In this document: piece after piece, positions 9,625-17,938 of the stretch
Layout of the letters: each line of letters opens with the position of its first letter
How positions within the stretch are numbered: position 1 is the stretch's first letter
Program-made: the position numbers and the translations under genes
Notes under the pieces: generated by a model
The model's input: only the letters and a program-made list of their open reading frames with translations
Databases searched by the model: none
What the model was told of the DNA's origin: nothing
NCBI RefSeq assembly: GCF_039822265.1
Contig: NZ_JBAJEX010000007.1
Coordinates: 1 to 64,000 of the forward strand
Length of the DNA stretch: 64,000 bases
Direction of reading: 5' to 3'
Source: Thiobacter sp. AK1
GTDB lineage: Bacteria > Pseudomonadota > Gammaproteobacteria > Burkholderiales > Thiobacteraceae

Positions 9625-9644
9625 TCGCGGCTGCAGCCGCTCCC
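9625..9644 (-). repeat. REP-like hairpin, copy 1
   Basis: The palindrome TCGCGGCTGCAGCCGCTCCC is a REP-like unit of the type GGGAGCGGCT-N2-AGCCGCGA, seen in many proteobacterial intergenic regions. It lies just beyond the stop of the DUF6231-like gene, which is read from the minus strand. A second copy in opposite orientation lies upstream of that gene at 10347. The rest of the 9399-9672 gap shows no gene. Confidence 0.6.
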
Positions 9645-9672
9645 CCAGACGTATCTTCGAGTCACCAGATCG

Positions 9673-10149
9673 TCAGGAAGACAGCCAGGGATACTTGTCC
9701 CACAGCTCCGGGTGGGCCCAGTACTTGGCATTGAACCACTCGGGCGCGGGTTTGTAGGTGAAGAGATCGAAGCGGAATAGGCCGCTTGTCTGCCCATCCC
9801 TCTGCTTTAGTGCCAGACGCTCCATGCCCAGCGCGAAGAAATCGTTCTCGCCCCACTCTCCCAGCACGCAACGCACGTAGAGACGCGGGGTGTGCACGTC
9901 CCGCAGCCGACATAGCAAGCGCACGCCCTCCACCTTTGCGAGCCCTTCCAGCACGTCTATCACATAGACAAGATCGAAGCGCGCGGGCTCGTTGTCCGCC
10001 GGCAGCCAAGGTGGCGCAGCGTGATGGGTCAGCGCGCAACCGGTGGGCAGCGGCCCGGCCAGGCGACCCAGCACCAGCAGGCTACGGGCGCGGCAAGCGG
10101 TCACGAGCGTCGTCAGCTCAAGCGTGTCTTGGGTGGAGGCGTTGGACAT
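9673..10149 (-). CDS. DUF6231-like small protein, methyltransferase-related fold possible
   Basis: The 158-aa product looks like the DUF6231 group from memory, which I cannot verify. An N-terminal segment (SLLVLGRL) is followed by a FDLVYVIDVLEGL strand-loop pattern that resembles the middle of a Rossmann methyltransferase. The glycine-rich SAM loop is missing or degenerate. The C-terminus is rich in aromatic residues (YKPAPEWFNAKYWAHPELWDKYPW). Function is unknown. The gene stands alone between two REP-like hairpins and is transcribed away from parA. Confidence 0.6.
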   Translation of the reverse strand: MSNASTQDTLELTTLVTACRARSLLVLGRLAGPLPTGCALTHHAAPPWLPADNEPARFDLVYVIDVLEGLAKVEGVRLLCRLRDVHTPRLYVRCVLGEWGENDFFALGMERLALKQRDGQTSGLFRFDLFTYKPAPEWFNAKYWAHPELWDKYPWLSS

Positions 10150-10346
10150 TTTCGTATGCTACCCCGCGCACCGGTTTCGGTGCCAGTGACTTGGCAATCG
10201 GCGTCTTCTGCGGAGGTTACTGGCGCGACGCCGTTCCTCGCGGCGGATGGCCCACCGCAGGCGTCTTTACAACGGCCCGTTGGCGCCGCCCCACCAGCAA
10301 GACCTGCCCGAGCGGAAAAAACGAGCGGCCTGTGTCAGCCGGCTTA

Positions 10347-10366
10347 GGGAGCGGCTTTAGCCGCGA
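10347..10366 (+). repeat. REP-like hairpin, copy 2
   Basis: GGGAGCGGCTTTAGCCGCGA can fold into an 8-bp stem with a 2-base loop. It is the same unit as 9625-9644, but in the opposite orientation. Confidence 0.6.
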
Positions 10367-10529
10367 CCATGTCGGGCGTATCCTCACTCTGCGTCTTCCC
10401 TTGGGTGAGGGCGAGGCGAGGAGACGATCGGGGCGCATGCTCTCATCACTTCAGGGCGCGTTAGGCCAGGATCATGAGCGGACTTTGCTACGCCACCACT
10501 TTATGTTCCCGCTGTAACAACTGGATTTG

Positions 10530-10558
10530 TTGCGTGTTTTTTCTCACAGCGCTATGCT
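10530..10558 (+). promoter_or_regulatory. candidate parA promoter
   Basis: TTGCGT (10530-10535) and TATGCT (10553-10558) are separated by 17 bases, 25 bp before the parA ATG at 10584. Confidence 0.5.
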
Positions 10559-10583
10559 GGGGCATGCCACCAGAGGGGGCGCC

Positions 10584-11363
10584 ATGACCGTCATCACTGT
10601 GTTCAATCAGAAAGGCGGGGTAGGCAAAACCACCACCAGCCTCAACCTGGCCGCGGCCATGGCGGCACGCGGACAGCGGCCACTGCTCATCGACCTCGAC
10701 CCGCAGTCCCATCTCACCCATACCCTTGGCATCAGCATAGACCGGAGCGAGGAGAGCATCTATGCCTTTTTCCAGCGCACTCGCACGCTGGCTGAGCTGG
10801 TTCGCCCGGCGCCCGCAGGCATGCGCCTGATCCCTGCCCATCTCGATTTGGCCAAGGCAGACGCGGTGTTTGGCAAGAGCTACAACATCGTCACGCGTCT
10901 TGCCGGCGCGCTGCGCACAGAAACCCTGGAGGACGCACAAGAACCGGTGGTCATCGATTGTAGCCCGATGCTTGGCGTGCTTTCGCTCAATGCCCTGTTC
11001 GCGTGCGAGCTGGTACTGGTGCCCATCTCCGCCGACTTCCTCGCCCTCAACGGCGCACTGAAGGTGGAGAAAACCCTCAAGGCCCTGGAACATGTGCTCA
11101 AGCGCCGGCTGCCCCGACGCTATCTCCTCACCCGTTTCGACCGGCGCCGGCGCATGGCGCGGGAAATTCTCGAAGCGGCGCGCAGGCATTTCGGGCAAGA
11201 AGTCTGCACCACCACCATCTGCGAGGACGTGCGCGTGGCGGAAAGTCCGGCGCTAAGCAAGAATGTGTTCGAACATGCGCCCAACTGCCGCGGCGCCCGC
11301 GACTACCAGGCCTTTCTGGAGGAATTGCTCGCCAGCGACTTCGCGCGCCAGAAGGCGGCGTGA
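10584..11363 (+). CDS. ParA-family ATPase, orphan
   Basis: The 259-aa product is a deviant Walker ATPase of the ParA/Soj/MinD superfamily. The P-loop NQKGGVGKTTTSLNLA lies at residues 8-23 with the signature lysine. Walker B is seen in LLIDLDPQS, and VVIDCSPML follows. The chosen ATG gives the canonical MTVITVFNQKGGVGKT start; an in-frame extension upstream overlaps the predicted promoter. Such ATPases position plasmids, chromosomes or protein clusters. No parB or parS-like repeat lies beside it, so it is more likely a positioning ATPase for another cargo. It converges on the patatin gene with a 5-bp gap. Confidence 0.88.
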   Translation: MTVITVFNQKGGVGKTTTSLNLAAAMAARGQRPLLIDLDPQSHLTHTLGISIDRSEESIYAFFQRTRTLAELVRPAPAGMRLIPAHLDLAKADAVFGKSYNIVTRLAGALRTETLEDAQEPVVIDCSPMLGVLSLNALFACELVLVPISADFLALNGALKVEKTLKALEHVLKRRLPRRYLLTRFDRRRRMAREILEAARRHFGQEVCTTTICEDVRVAESPALSKNVFEHAPNCRGARDYQAFLEELLASDFARQKAA

Positions 11364-11368
11364 GGCCG

Positions 11369-12265
11369 TCAACCCCAGCTCTCCAGCGCCTCGCGAATCT
11401 GCGGCAGGGCCGCCTTCACCGCACGCCGACCTTCCTCGATCGCTTCCCGGCCCCGGTGAAATTCCATCAAGCCAAGATGGGCGAGCCGCGGCGCCACCAC
11501 GGCATCGGGCGGTTCCCCAGCCATGCGACTGCGGGCGATGCGCACCTGCATGATGTTGATGCTGGATGCCACCACGTCCAGCACCGAGGGCAGGGTCTGG
11601 CCATTGCGAGGAATGAATTCCGAAAGGCGCGCCTGCAGCCTGGTGAGCCAGGCGCTCACCTCGCCCTCCCGCGCGCTCTTACGCCGCCGCCGCAGATGGC
11701 GGCCCAGCACATCGACCAAGAGATCCACGGCGATGACCACATCGGCCCCCATGGCGCGCGCCAGCGATACGGGCACCGGATTGACCAACCCGCCATCCAC
11801 CAGCAAATGACCGTCCCGTGCCACCGGCGTGAACAACCCGGGCAGAGCAATGGACGCCCGCACTGCATCCATCGTGGATCCTTCCCGTAGCCACACCTCG
11901 TTGCCACTGGCCAGCTCGGTGGCCACTGCGCCAAAGGGAATGGCCAATGCCTCCACCGGGCGATCCACGAAATTGCGCCGGAAAAAGTCCATCAGCCGTT
12001 CACCCTGGATCAAGCCACCAAAGAATTTCACGTCGAGGAAGGCGATCACGTCCGCCAGGCGCAGGCCCTGGACCCAGTTGGAAAAGCGCTCGATCTCCCC
12101 CGCCGCATAGGCCGCGCCCACCAGCGCACCGATGGACGTGCCGCATACCACGTCCGGCCGGATGCCAGCCTCCTCCAGGGCATGGATGACGCCCACGTGC
12201 GCCCAGCCACGGGCAGAACCGCTACCGAGGGCGAGCCCAATGCGGGGGCCTTGGCTCTGGGACAT
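11369..12265 (-). CDS. patatin-like phospholipase, RssA type
   Basis: The 298-aa product has the patatin catalytic dyad: Ser44 in GTSIG and Asp157 in DGG. The oxyanion glycine-rich loop GSGSARGWAHVGV precedes them. It resembles the RssA/NTE-type hydrolases, which act on lysophospholipids or related esters at the membrane. The ATG at 12265 was chosen over a TTG five codons upstream. The gene begins 7 bp after the stop of the NERD helicase, so the two are likely cotranscribed. Confidence 0.85.
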   Translation of the reverse strand: MSQSQGPRIGLALGSGSARGWAHVGVIHALEEAGIRPDVVCGTSIGALVGAAYAAGEIERFSNWVQGLRLADVIAFLDVKFFGGLIQGERLMDFFRRNFVDRPVEALAIPFGAVATELASGNEVWLREGSTMDAVRASIALPGLFTPVARDGHLLVDGGLVNPVPVSLARAMGADVVIAVDLLVDVLGRHLRRRRKSAREGEVSAWLTRLQARLSEFIPRNGQTLPSVLDVVASSINIMQVRIARSRMAGEPPDAVVAPRLAHLGLMEFHRGREAIEEGRRAVKAALPQIREALESWG

Positions 12266-12272
12266 CAATGGG

Positions 12273-14078
12273 CTACCCAACCAGTCGCGCCACCAGCGGC
12301 GTGGTGCGCGAGTAACTCACGAAAAGCGCGTGGGTGGCACGGGTCATTGCCACATAGGCCAGGCGCACGTCATCGGCCAGGTCATCCCCGGCGAGGGCGC
12401 CCAGGCCTGCCACGGCCACACAGGGGAACTCCAGTCCTTTGCTGTTATGCATACTCAAGAAGCGAACGGCATCCCGATCCATATCGATGCGGTTGCGGTT
12501 TTCTTTCACCAGATCCACAGGGATGTTCTCTTTGTTGCAGATGCGGGCAATGCGTTGGCCGATGGCGTGTTGGGGATACACCACCGCCATCTCATTCCAC
12601 CGATAGCCCTGCTGCCGCCGCTCCTTGAGCCATGCCGCGACCCCATAGGCCTCGCCATCGAAATCCACGCAGGCGCGGACCACCGGCTCCGGGCCTTCTC
12701 GGCCACCCGTTTCCGGCAACACGATGGTTTCGGCACCCTCTTCGAACCCGGGGGTTTGCAAGGCGTCGGCGGCGAAACGGCAGGCGAAACGCAAGATCTG
12801 CGCCGTGTTGCGATAGTTGACCTTGAGCACCGTGGTGCGCCCGGAAGCATCGATCCCCAATTGTCGCCACACTGGGCGCTTCCTGCCTTTGTAGATGGCC
12901 TGGGCGTCGTCATAGACCACCAACAGGGACCGTGTGTCGGGGTGGACCATGCGTGCCGCCAGCGCCAGCCATTCCGGTTCGAAATCGTGCGCTTCGTCTA
13001 TGAGGACCGCCTCGTATTGCCCAGACGGAATCAAGCCTTTGTCCACGGCCTCGATCACGCGCCTCACACCCGCCTGCAAGCGGGCCTCGTAGTCAGGATA
13101 ATCCTGCTCACTTGGCAGGGGCAGGTCGTAGGTTTGCAACATGCGCAAACACCAGGCGTGGAAAGTGGAGACGATCACCTTGTCCTCCACACCCCGGTCC
13201 TGCATGGCGTTCTCGATGCGCCCGGCAATGCCATTACCGTAGCACAGCACGAGAATGGGGCGCGTTGCCACCTTCGCCAGATGCTCGGCACGAAACACCA
13301 GAATCAGCGTCTTGCCCGAACCAGCCACGCCGCGGATGATGCGATGGCCCTCCCCTAGGCTGCGGGCGAGCTGTTCCTGTTGCAAGTCCATCACCGCCAA
13401 AAGGTGATCGTTGCGCCCTGCATCTTCCGTCCTTCCCAGGGGCAGCGCGATCTGCTGCACGCGGATTTCCGGAAACAGGATGGCGCGTATCCGGTCCATC
13501 TGGGGCATGGACAACATGCGGCCCGGACGGCGGAGCACCAGCGCCCCGAGGCGTTCACGAAATGCGTCGGGATCGACGTTTTCGGCCATTTCGTCGCGGC
13601 ACACCACGCGTTCAGGGGCCATGACCTGGCCCAGGTCGGTGGCCTCGAACTGCTTGCGGGTGATATTGGTGAAGACCACGCCAAAACCAAAAGGCAGGTA
13701 CAGCTGGCCCTGATCCGGGCCCTCCGGAACGAGTAGGGAAGGATCTTGCTTGAGCACGTCCACCACACGGTACATGTACTGTCGTACCTGTTCGATGGGA
13801 TTGACATGCTTCACCCGACCGCTGGGGGTAAGCAAGGTCACCTCGAAGCGGTTAACCTCAAGGAGGCTGTCTAGCCGCCAGTCCTTGACCTCCAACACCA
13901 CCAGGCCCCGCGCGGGGTGCAGGATGACGAAATCCGGATGTTGTCCAAAAGGCCCGACAGGCAAGTTGTGCCAAACCAGCGCGTTTTCTTCGAGACAATC
14001 GCGCAGACGCTCGGCGAGCCTCAGTTCGCCGCGGCTATCGAAGCGAGCGCTGCCGAGGGTGGGAATGAGCGTGGCCAT
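12273..14078 (-). CDS. NERD-domain superfamily I DNA helicase (UvrD/Rep-like)
   Basis: The 601-aa product joins an N-terminal nuclease-related NERD domain to an SF1A helicase. The NERD core shows the nuclease pattern Asp49 and Glu63-x-Lys65 (HPDFVILHPARGLVVLEVKDW). The helicase part has Walker A GVAGSGKT, Walker B VLIDEAHDF, motif IV NYRNTAQ, motif V MHNSKGLEFP and motif VI AYVAMTRATHALFV. It is shorter than UvrD and lacks its large inserted subdomains. The substrate is unknown; DNA repair or defence against foreign DNA are both plausible. The patatin gene follows on the same strand. Confidence 0.85.
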   Translation of the reverse strand: MATLIPTLGSARFDSRGELRLAERLRDCLEENALVWHNLPVGPFGQHPDFVILHPARGLVVLEVKDWRLDSLLEVNRFEVTLLTPSGRVKHVNPIEQVRQYMYRVVDVLKQDPSLLVPEGPDQGQLYLPFGFGVVFTNITRKQFEATDLGQVMAPERVVCRDEMAENVDPDAFRERLGALVLRRPGRMLSMPQMDRIRAILFPEIRVQQIALPLGRTEDAGRNDHLLAVMDLQQEQLARSLGEGHRIIRGVAGSGKTLILVFRAEHLAKVATRPILVLCYGNGIAGRIENAMQDRGVEDKVIVSTFHAWCLRMLQTYDLPLPSEQDYPDYEARLQAGVRRVIEAVDKGLIPSGQYEAVLIDEAHDFEPEWLALAARMVHPDTRSLLVVYDDAQAIYKGRKRPVWRQLGIDASGRTTVLKVNYRNTAQILRFACRFAADALQTPGFEEGAETIVLPETGGREGPEPVVRACVDFDGEAYGVAAWLKERRQQGYRWNEMAVVYPQHAIGQRIARICNKENIPVDLVKENRNRIDMDRDAVRFLSMHNSKGLEFPCVAVAGLGALAGDDLADDVRLAYVAMTRATHALFVSYSRTTPLVARLVG

Positions 14079-14109
14079 CGACCGAGCTTTCCGAAACAGG
14101 TGTCCGCTT

Positions 14110-14225
14110 GCGTGTGGGCGTCACGCCGGCGCAGGCGGGAAGCCACGGACCTCTCTATGCTTGGGAGCGTCCTGGATTCCGGCGCTTAGCCCAGCGGCAA
14201 AAAACCAAAAGGGTGTCATGGCCCC
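14110..14225. repeat. decayed copy of the MITE-like element
   Basis: GGCGTCACGCCGGCGCAGG at 14117 onward, the CCTGGATTCCGGCGCTT stretch near 14170 and AAAAGGGTGTCAT near 14209 follow the order of the internal stem and right end of the complete copy at 40212-40364, with many mismatches. The match was made by eye. Confidence 0.3.
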
Positions 14226-14460
14226 GAAGTTGGGAACCACATCATTTCATGACTTGTCTTGGTCCCGACTACCGCCACGGGATCGCCACGCCCTAGTTGT
14301 AACCGTCAACGACATCTGTTTCGGCGCCATGCCGAGGATCTTTAAGGTGCACTTGCCATCCGCGCCCCAGGCGTTGCCGAAGCCAATTCATTCATTGCTC
14401 GAAGAAGGAGGTATCCCCGGCGTCTTTCACGATGCCTTGGTGTTCCCGTTCGATGTCTAG
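14218..14460 (+). CDS. possible 80-aa hypothetical protein
   Basis: An ATG-started frame of 80 codons fills otherwise empty DNA. The C-terminal half (PKPIHSLLEEGGIPGVFHDALVFPFDV in part) has a protein-like composition. I recognise no family and see no strong ribosome binding site. It could be a real small gene, the remnant of a larger one, or chance. Confidence 0.2.
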   Translation: MAPKLGTTSFHDLSWSRLPPRDRHALVVTVNDICFGAMPRIFKVHLPSAPQALPKPIHSLLEEGGIPGVFHDALVFPFDV

Positions 14461-14473
14461 TCATGGCCGGCGC

Positions 14474-15196
14474 TCAATGATTCAACCAGTGGGCACCCAA
14501 CGGCACCAACACCGCCGTCATCAGACCGTTGAGACCCATGGCCAGACCGGAAAAGGCGCCGGCCAGCGGGGAAATCTGGAAAGCGCGCGCGGTGCCGATG
14601 CCATGGGAAGTAAGGCCAATGGCGAAACCCTTGATGGCATCGTCGCGACAGCCCAGCCGCTCGAGCAGCCACACGCCCACCACGGCCCCGAAAATACCGG
14701 TCAAAACCACGAACACCGCAGTGAGACTGGGAATACCGCCGATCTTTTCCGAGATCCCCATGGCGATGGGCATGGTGGCGGACTTGGGTGCGAGGGACAG
14801 CGCCACCTCGCGACTCGCCCCCAGCGCGGTGGCAATGCCATAGGCCGAAGCCGCGGCGAGCGCGGAGCCCGCGACCAGTGTCACCACCAAGGGCAGCCAC
14901 ATGCGGCGCAGACGCTCGAAGTGTTGGTAGAGTGGCACAGCTAGGGCCACCGTCGCCGGCCCCAGCAGAAAATGCACGAACTGAGCGCCGTCGAAATAGA
15001 TTGGGTAGGGCGTGTCGGTGAGGCGCAGCACCAGCATTAAGAGGGCCACCGAAAGCAGCACGGGGTTGGCCAGGGGGTGATGGTCGAGGCGCCGCGATAC
15101 CCAGGTGGCACCCTGGTAGGCGATGAGGGTGAGTGTGAGCCACAGCAGAGGACTCGCGGCGAGATAGACCCATATGTGTCCCAGGCGGCCGCTCAT
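14474..15196 (-). CDS. lrgB: LrgB/YohK-family membrane protein
   Basis: The 240-aa product is an LrgB-family integral membrane protein. Several hydrophobic segments are visible, and the family signature LAPKSATMPIAMGISEKIGG sits in the middle, with the later GLTSHGIGTARAF motif. LrgAB pairs were first described as holin/antiholin modulators. Family members now include the plant plastid glycolate/glycerate transporter PLGG1 (an LrgA-LrgB fusion) and bacterial pyruvate transporters. Its ATG overlaps the lrgA stop by 4 bp (ATGA). The upstream gene in the same direction is glycerate kinase, which favours a carboxylate transport role here. An upstream in-frame extension lies inside lrgA and was not used. 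Confidence 0.92.
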   Translation of the reverse strand: MSGRLGHIWVYLAASPLLWLTLTLIAYQGATWVSRRLDHHPLANPVLLSVALLMLVLRLTDTPYPIYFDGAQFVHFLLGPATVALAVPLYQHFERLRRMWLPLVVTLVAGSALAAASAYGIATALGASREVALSLAPKSATMPIAMGISEKIGGIPSLTAVFVVLTGIFGAVVGVWLLERLGCRDDAIKGFAIGLTSHGIGTARAFQISPLAGAFSGLAMGLNGLMTAVLVPLGAHWLNH

Positions 15197-15552
15197 GGGC
15201 GCGGCTCCTTGTCTTGCTGGCGGCGGTGCAAGGCGCGCAAGACCAGGGCCGTGGCGGTGAGGGTAAGCAGCGTCCCCAGCACCAGGCTTGCCACGATGGG
15301 CAGCCACTCCTCACGCAGGCGCGGCAGATAGAGCATCACCCCGACCCCGCCCGGCACGAACAAAATGGACAGGTGCGAAAGCACGCCGTTGGCCGTGTCG
15401 GACAGCGGTTGCGGCACGCCGCCACGCAAGACCAGCATGGTGAGCAGCAGGGCCATGCCCACGACTGGCCCCGGCACCGGCAACGCCAGCGCCTGCACCA
15501 GGACTTCGCCGGCGAGCTGAAACAGCAGTAGAAGGGTGAGCGCACCGAGCAT
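15193..15552 (-). CDS. lrgA: LrgA/CidA-family membrane protein
   Basis: The 119-aa product has the LrgA/CidA layout of four hydrophobic segments. The family motif LALPVPGPVVGMALLL is near residue 22 and the LFVPGGVGVM segment near residue 65. The C-terminal tail is short and charged. It forms a module with LrgB, to which it is translationally coupled. The 77-aa gene upstream ends 41 bp before it. See lrgB for the transport versus holin interpretation. Confidence 0.92.
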   Translation of the reverse strand: MLGALTLLLLFQLAGEVLVQALALPVPGPVVGMALLLTMLVLRGGVPQPLSDTANGVLSHLSILFVPGGVGVMLYLPRLREEWLPIVASLVLGTLLTLTATALVLRALHRRQQDKEPRP

Positions 15553-15593
15553 GGAGGGCGATGATTTTCAGGGGAGCTAGCGCGACCGCCCGC

Positions 15594-15827
15594 TCACAAT
15601 TGATCCAAGCGCACCCACTCGTTTTCCTTTAGGGCCACCTCATATTGGGCCCAGCGCGCGAATTCCTCCCGTGGCAGGGTGCCGGTGCGGCGACGGTTGG
15701 CCCCGGCGACCACCTTGAAAGTCACGCTGCCATCTTCGTTTTCACGGATGACCTGATACACGGCCCATTTGGCGCCATAAATGCCGTTGCTATAGCAGCG
15801 GCCGTAGCGGATCTCGTCCCCGGACAC
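15594..15827 (-). CDS. 77-aa hypothetical protein between glycerate kinase and lrgA
   Basis: A GTG start with a purine-rich site (AGGGAAA) 7 bp upstream gives a soluble 77-aa protein. Its body reads like a small beta-rich domain: GRCYSNGIYGAKWAVYQVI, then DGSVTFKVVAGANRRRTGTL, then a tryptophan-rich helix (REEFARWAQYEV). There are no cysteines beyond one near the N-terminus, and no membrane segment. I do not recognise the family. It starts 16 bp after the glycerate kinase stop and precedes lrgAB, so it probably belongs to the same operon. Confidence 0.6.
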   Translation of the reverse strand: MSGDEIRYGRCYSNGIYGAKWAVYQVIRENEDGSVTFKVVAGANRRRTGTLPREEFARWAQYEVALKENEWVRLDQL

Positions 15828-15843
15828 GGTGGTTTTCCCTGAA

Positions 15844-16977
15844 TCAATGACAACGGGCGCGGTAGGCCCGTGCAGCCTCTTGCGCCGCGTCGGAGAGCAA
15901 TTGTGCCGCCCGTGCCAGGGCGATCGCAAGCGGTAAGGTTGCGGGTGCAGCCTCAAAACAGCCGTCGAAATGAGCTTGCAAAAGGGGGCGAGCCGCTTCA
16001 TCGATGCGGCCCGAGATGAGTGTCACCGGCACGCCGCGCGCGTGCGCCAGACGGGCCACTTCCAGAGGCAGCTTGCCGTGCAGGGTCTGGGCATCGGAGC
16101 GGCCCTCACCCGTCAGCACCCAGTCGGCAGCCGCCACGGCCTGGGGCAGGCCGACCCGCTCACACACCACCCGCGCCCCGGGTTCCCGTCGCGCGCCGAT
16201 TAGAAGCAACGCATACCCCAAACCACCGGCTGCGCCCGCGCCCGGCTCGCGCGATACCGGCCGCCCGGCCCAGGCATCACATAAAGCCGCAAGACGAGAA
16301 AGCCGCGCATCGAACTCGGCGATCGCTTCGGGCACCACCCCCTTCTGCGGGCCGAAGGTGGCCGTGGCGCCGGCTGGTCCCACGAGAGGATTGTCCACAT
16401 CGGTGAGCGCCGTAAACTCGCAGCGTGCGACACGCGCATCGAGACCCGTGAAGTCCACCCGTTTAAGCCGCGCCAGGCCCGCGGGTGTGGGCGCAAGGGT
16501 TGCCCCCCTATCGTCGAGCAGGCGCACGCCCAAGGCAGTGAGCAACCCGGCTCCTCCGTCGTTCGTGCTCGTGCCGCCCAGGCCGATGAGCAAACGCGTG
16601 AGCCCTGTGTCCAGCGCGTGGCGGATCAGCTCGCCGATGCCGCGCGTGGAACGATGGGCCACGTCGCTGTCCCTGGCGAGCGCCAGCCCGACGACCTGAG
16701 CCGACTCGATCACGGCGATGGGATGATCGCCATCTGGCAGCACGCCCCAGTCTGCCTCGATGGTCCTGCCGTCTGCGCCCGTGACGCGCGTGCGCCGCCG
16801 CTCGCCGCCTCCGGCATGGAGCAAGGCATCGAGCGTGCCCTCCCCGCCGTCGGCAAGGGGAAACAGGCGCAGCTGCGCCGCCGGAAACACGCGGCGCACA
16901 CCGCTCGCCATGGCCTGCGCCGCTTCCAGTGCGGTGAGCGAACCCTTGAAGGAGTCCGGCGCGATGACAATGTTCAC
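15844..16977 (-). CDS. glxK: glycerate 2-kinase
   Basis: The 377-aa product belongs to the GlxK/GarK family of ATP-dependent glycerate kinases that make 2-phosphoglycerate. The opening IVIAPDSFKGSLTALEAAQAM is the family hallmark. LIGLGGTSTNDGGAGLLTALG and LTGEGRSDAQTLHGK provide the other conserved blocks. It uses a GTG start that overlaps the upstream dehydrogenase stop as GTGA, which implies coupled translation. It links hydroxypyruvate or tartronate semialdehyde reduction to central metabolism. Confidence 0.94.
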   Translation of the reverse strand: MNIVIAPDSFKGSLTALEAAQAMASGVRRVFPAAQLRLFPLADGGEGTLDALLHAGGGERRRTRVTGADGRTIEADWGVLPDGDHPIAVIESAQVVGLALARDSDVAHRSTRGIGELIRHALDTGLTRLLIGLGGTSTNDGGAGLLTALGVRLLDDRGATLAPTPAGLARLKRVDFTGLDARVARCEFTALTDVDNPLVGPAGATATFGPQKGVVPEAIAEFDARLSRLAALCDAWAGRPVSREPGAGAAGGLGYALLLIGARREPGARVVCERVGLPQAVAAADWVLTGEGRSDAQTLHGKLPLEVARLAHARGVPVTLISGRIDEAARPLLQAHFDGCFEAAPATLPLAIALARAAQLLSDAAQEAARAYRARCH

Positions 16978-17924
16978 GTCACCACGTTGCGCGGCTCACC
17001 CGCCACGAAGGCCTCGATGTTGTCCACCAGCTGATCGGCCAGCGTCTGCATCGCCTGTCGGCTGGACCAGGCCACGTGGGGGGTGAGGATGAAATTGGGC
17101 AGCTCGAGATCGAGCAGGGGATTGCCCGCGCGTGGAGGTTCCACCGACAGCACGTCGAAGCCCGCCCCCGCGATGGCGCCGCTTTTCAGTGCGTCCACCA
17201 GGGCCGCTTCGTCGACCAATCCCCCGCGCGCGGTGTTGATGAGGATGGCGCTCGGTTTCATCATCAGAAACTCCCGTGCCCCGATGAGATGGCGCGTCTC
17301 GGGGGTGAGCGGCGTGTGTAGGGAAATGACGTCCGCTTCCTTGAGTACCGTCTCGAAGGGCGTGTAACCCGGACGCACACTGGGCGCGCCCTTGTGCTCG
17401 GCGATCAGCACCCCCATGCCGAAGGCCTCGGCGAGCCGGTGCATACCCTTGCCCAGGGAGCCGTAGCCAATGAGCCCCAGCGTGCTGCCGTGCAAGTCGT
17501 GGATGGGACGGGTGAACAGACAGAACTGATCCGCCGTCTCCCACAGCCCTGCGCGCAAGTCTTGCCGCCAGCCCAAGAGGCTACGCCGCAGGGCGAGCAT
17601 CAGCATGAAGGCGTGCTCCGGCACGGTATGCACGGCATAGCCGCGAATGTTGGAAACGACGATACCGTGGCGCTTGCAGTAGTCGAGGTCGATGATGTCG
17701 GTGCCGGTGGCGGCCACGGCGATCATCTGCACACTGGGCGCCTGGGCCAGGATGTCGCCAGAGAGCTTCACCTTGTTGCTGATGACGATGGTCGCATCTT
17801 TCAGCCGGGCCACCACCTCATCCGGCCGCGTCTGGTCGTAATCGATCCATTCATGCGCGAATGACGGCCTGCGCATGTCGGCAATCAGGCTCTTGCGGTC
17901 GAGAAAGACGATTTTGTGTTTCAT
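16974..17924 (-). CDS. D-2-hydroxyacid dehydrogenase, probable hydroxypyruvate/glyoxylate reductase
   Basis: The 316-aa product is an NAD(P)-dependent D-isomer 2-hydroxyacid dehydrogenase. The Rossmann motif GYGSLG is at 153-158, and the acidic residue after the second strand (Glu176) suggests NADH preference. Catalytic Arg233 (NTARGG), Glu262 (SVEPPR) and His283 (TPHVAW) are all present. The ATG at 17924 has AAAGGA 6 bp upstream; an upstream in-frame start is less likely. Coupling to glycerate kinase indicates that it makes D-glycerate from hydroxypyruvate. Confidence 0.9.
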   Translation of the reverse strand: MKHKIVFLDRKSLIADMRRPSFAHEWIDYDQTRPDEVVARLKDATIVISNKVKLSGDILAQAPSVQMIAVAATGTDIIDLDYCKRHGIVVSNIRGYAVHTVPEHAFMLMLALRRSLLGWRQDLRAGLWETADQFCLFTRPIHDLHGSTLGLIGYGSLGKGMHRLAEAFGMGVLIAEHKGAPSVRPGYTPFETVLKEADVISLHTPLTPETRHLIGAREFLMMKPSAILINTARGGLVDEAALVDALKSGAIAGAGFDVLSVEPPRAGNPLLDLELPNFILTPHVAWSSRQAMQTLADQLVDNIEAFVAGEPRNVVT

Positions 17925-17938
17925 GCAGAATCCTTTAG

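Larger units (their letters stand above)
10150..10583. other. intergenic region between DUF6231-like gene and parA
   Basis: This 434-bp region separates divergent genes. It contains the second REP-like hairpin (10347-10366) and the parA promoter candidate (10530-10558). Otherwise I see no coding signal in either direction. Confidence 0.5.
14079..14473. other. intergenic region with decayed repeat and small open frame
   Basis: This 395-bp stretch lies upstream of the NERD helicase and downstream of lrgB. Its first half resembles a decayed copy of the dispersed MITE-like element described at 40212-40364. Its second half contains an open frame of 80 codons on the plus strand. No RNA gene was recognised. 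Confidence 0.5.
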
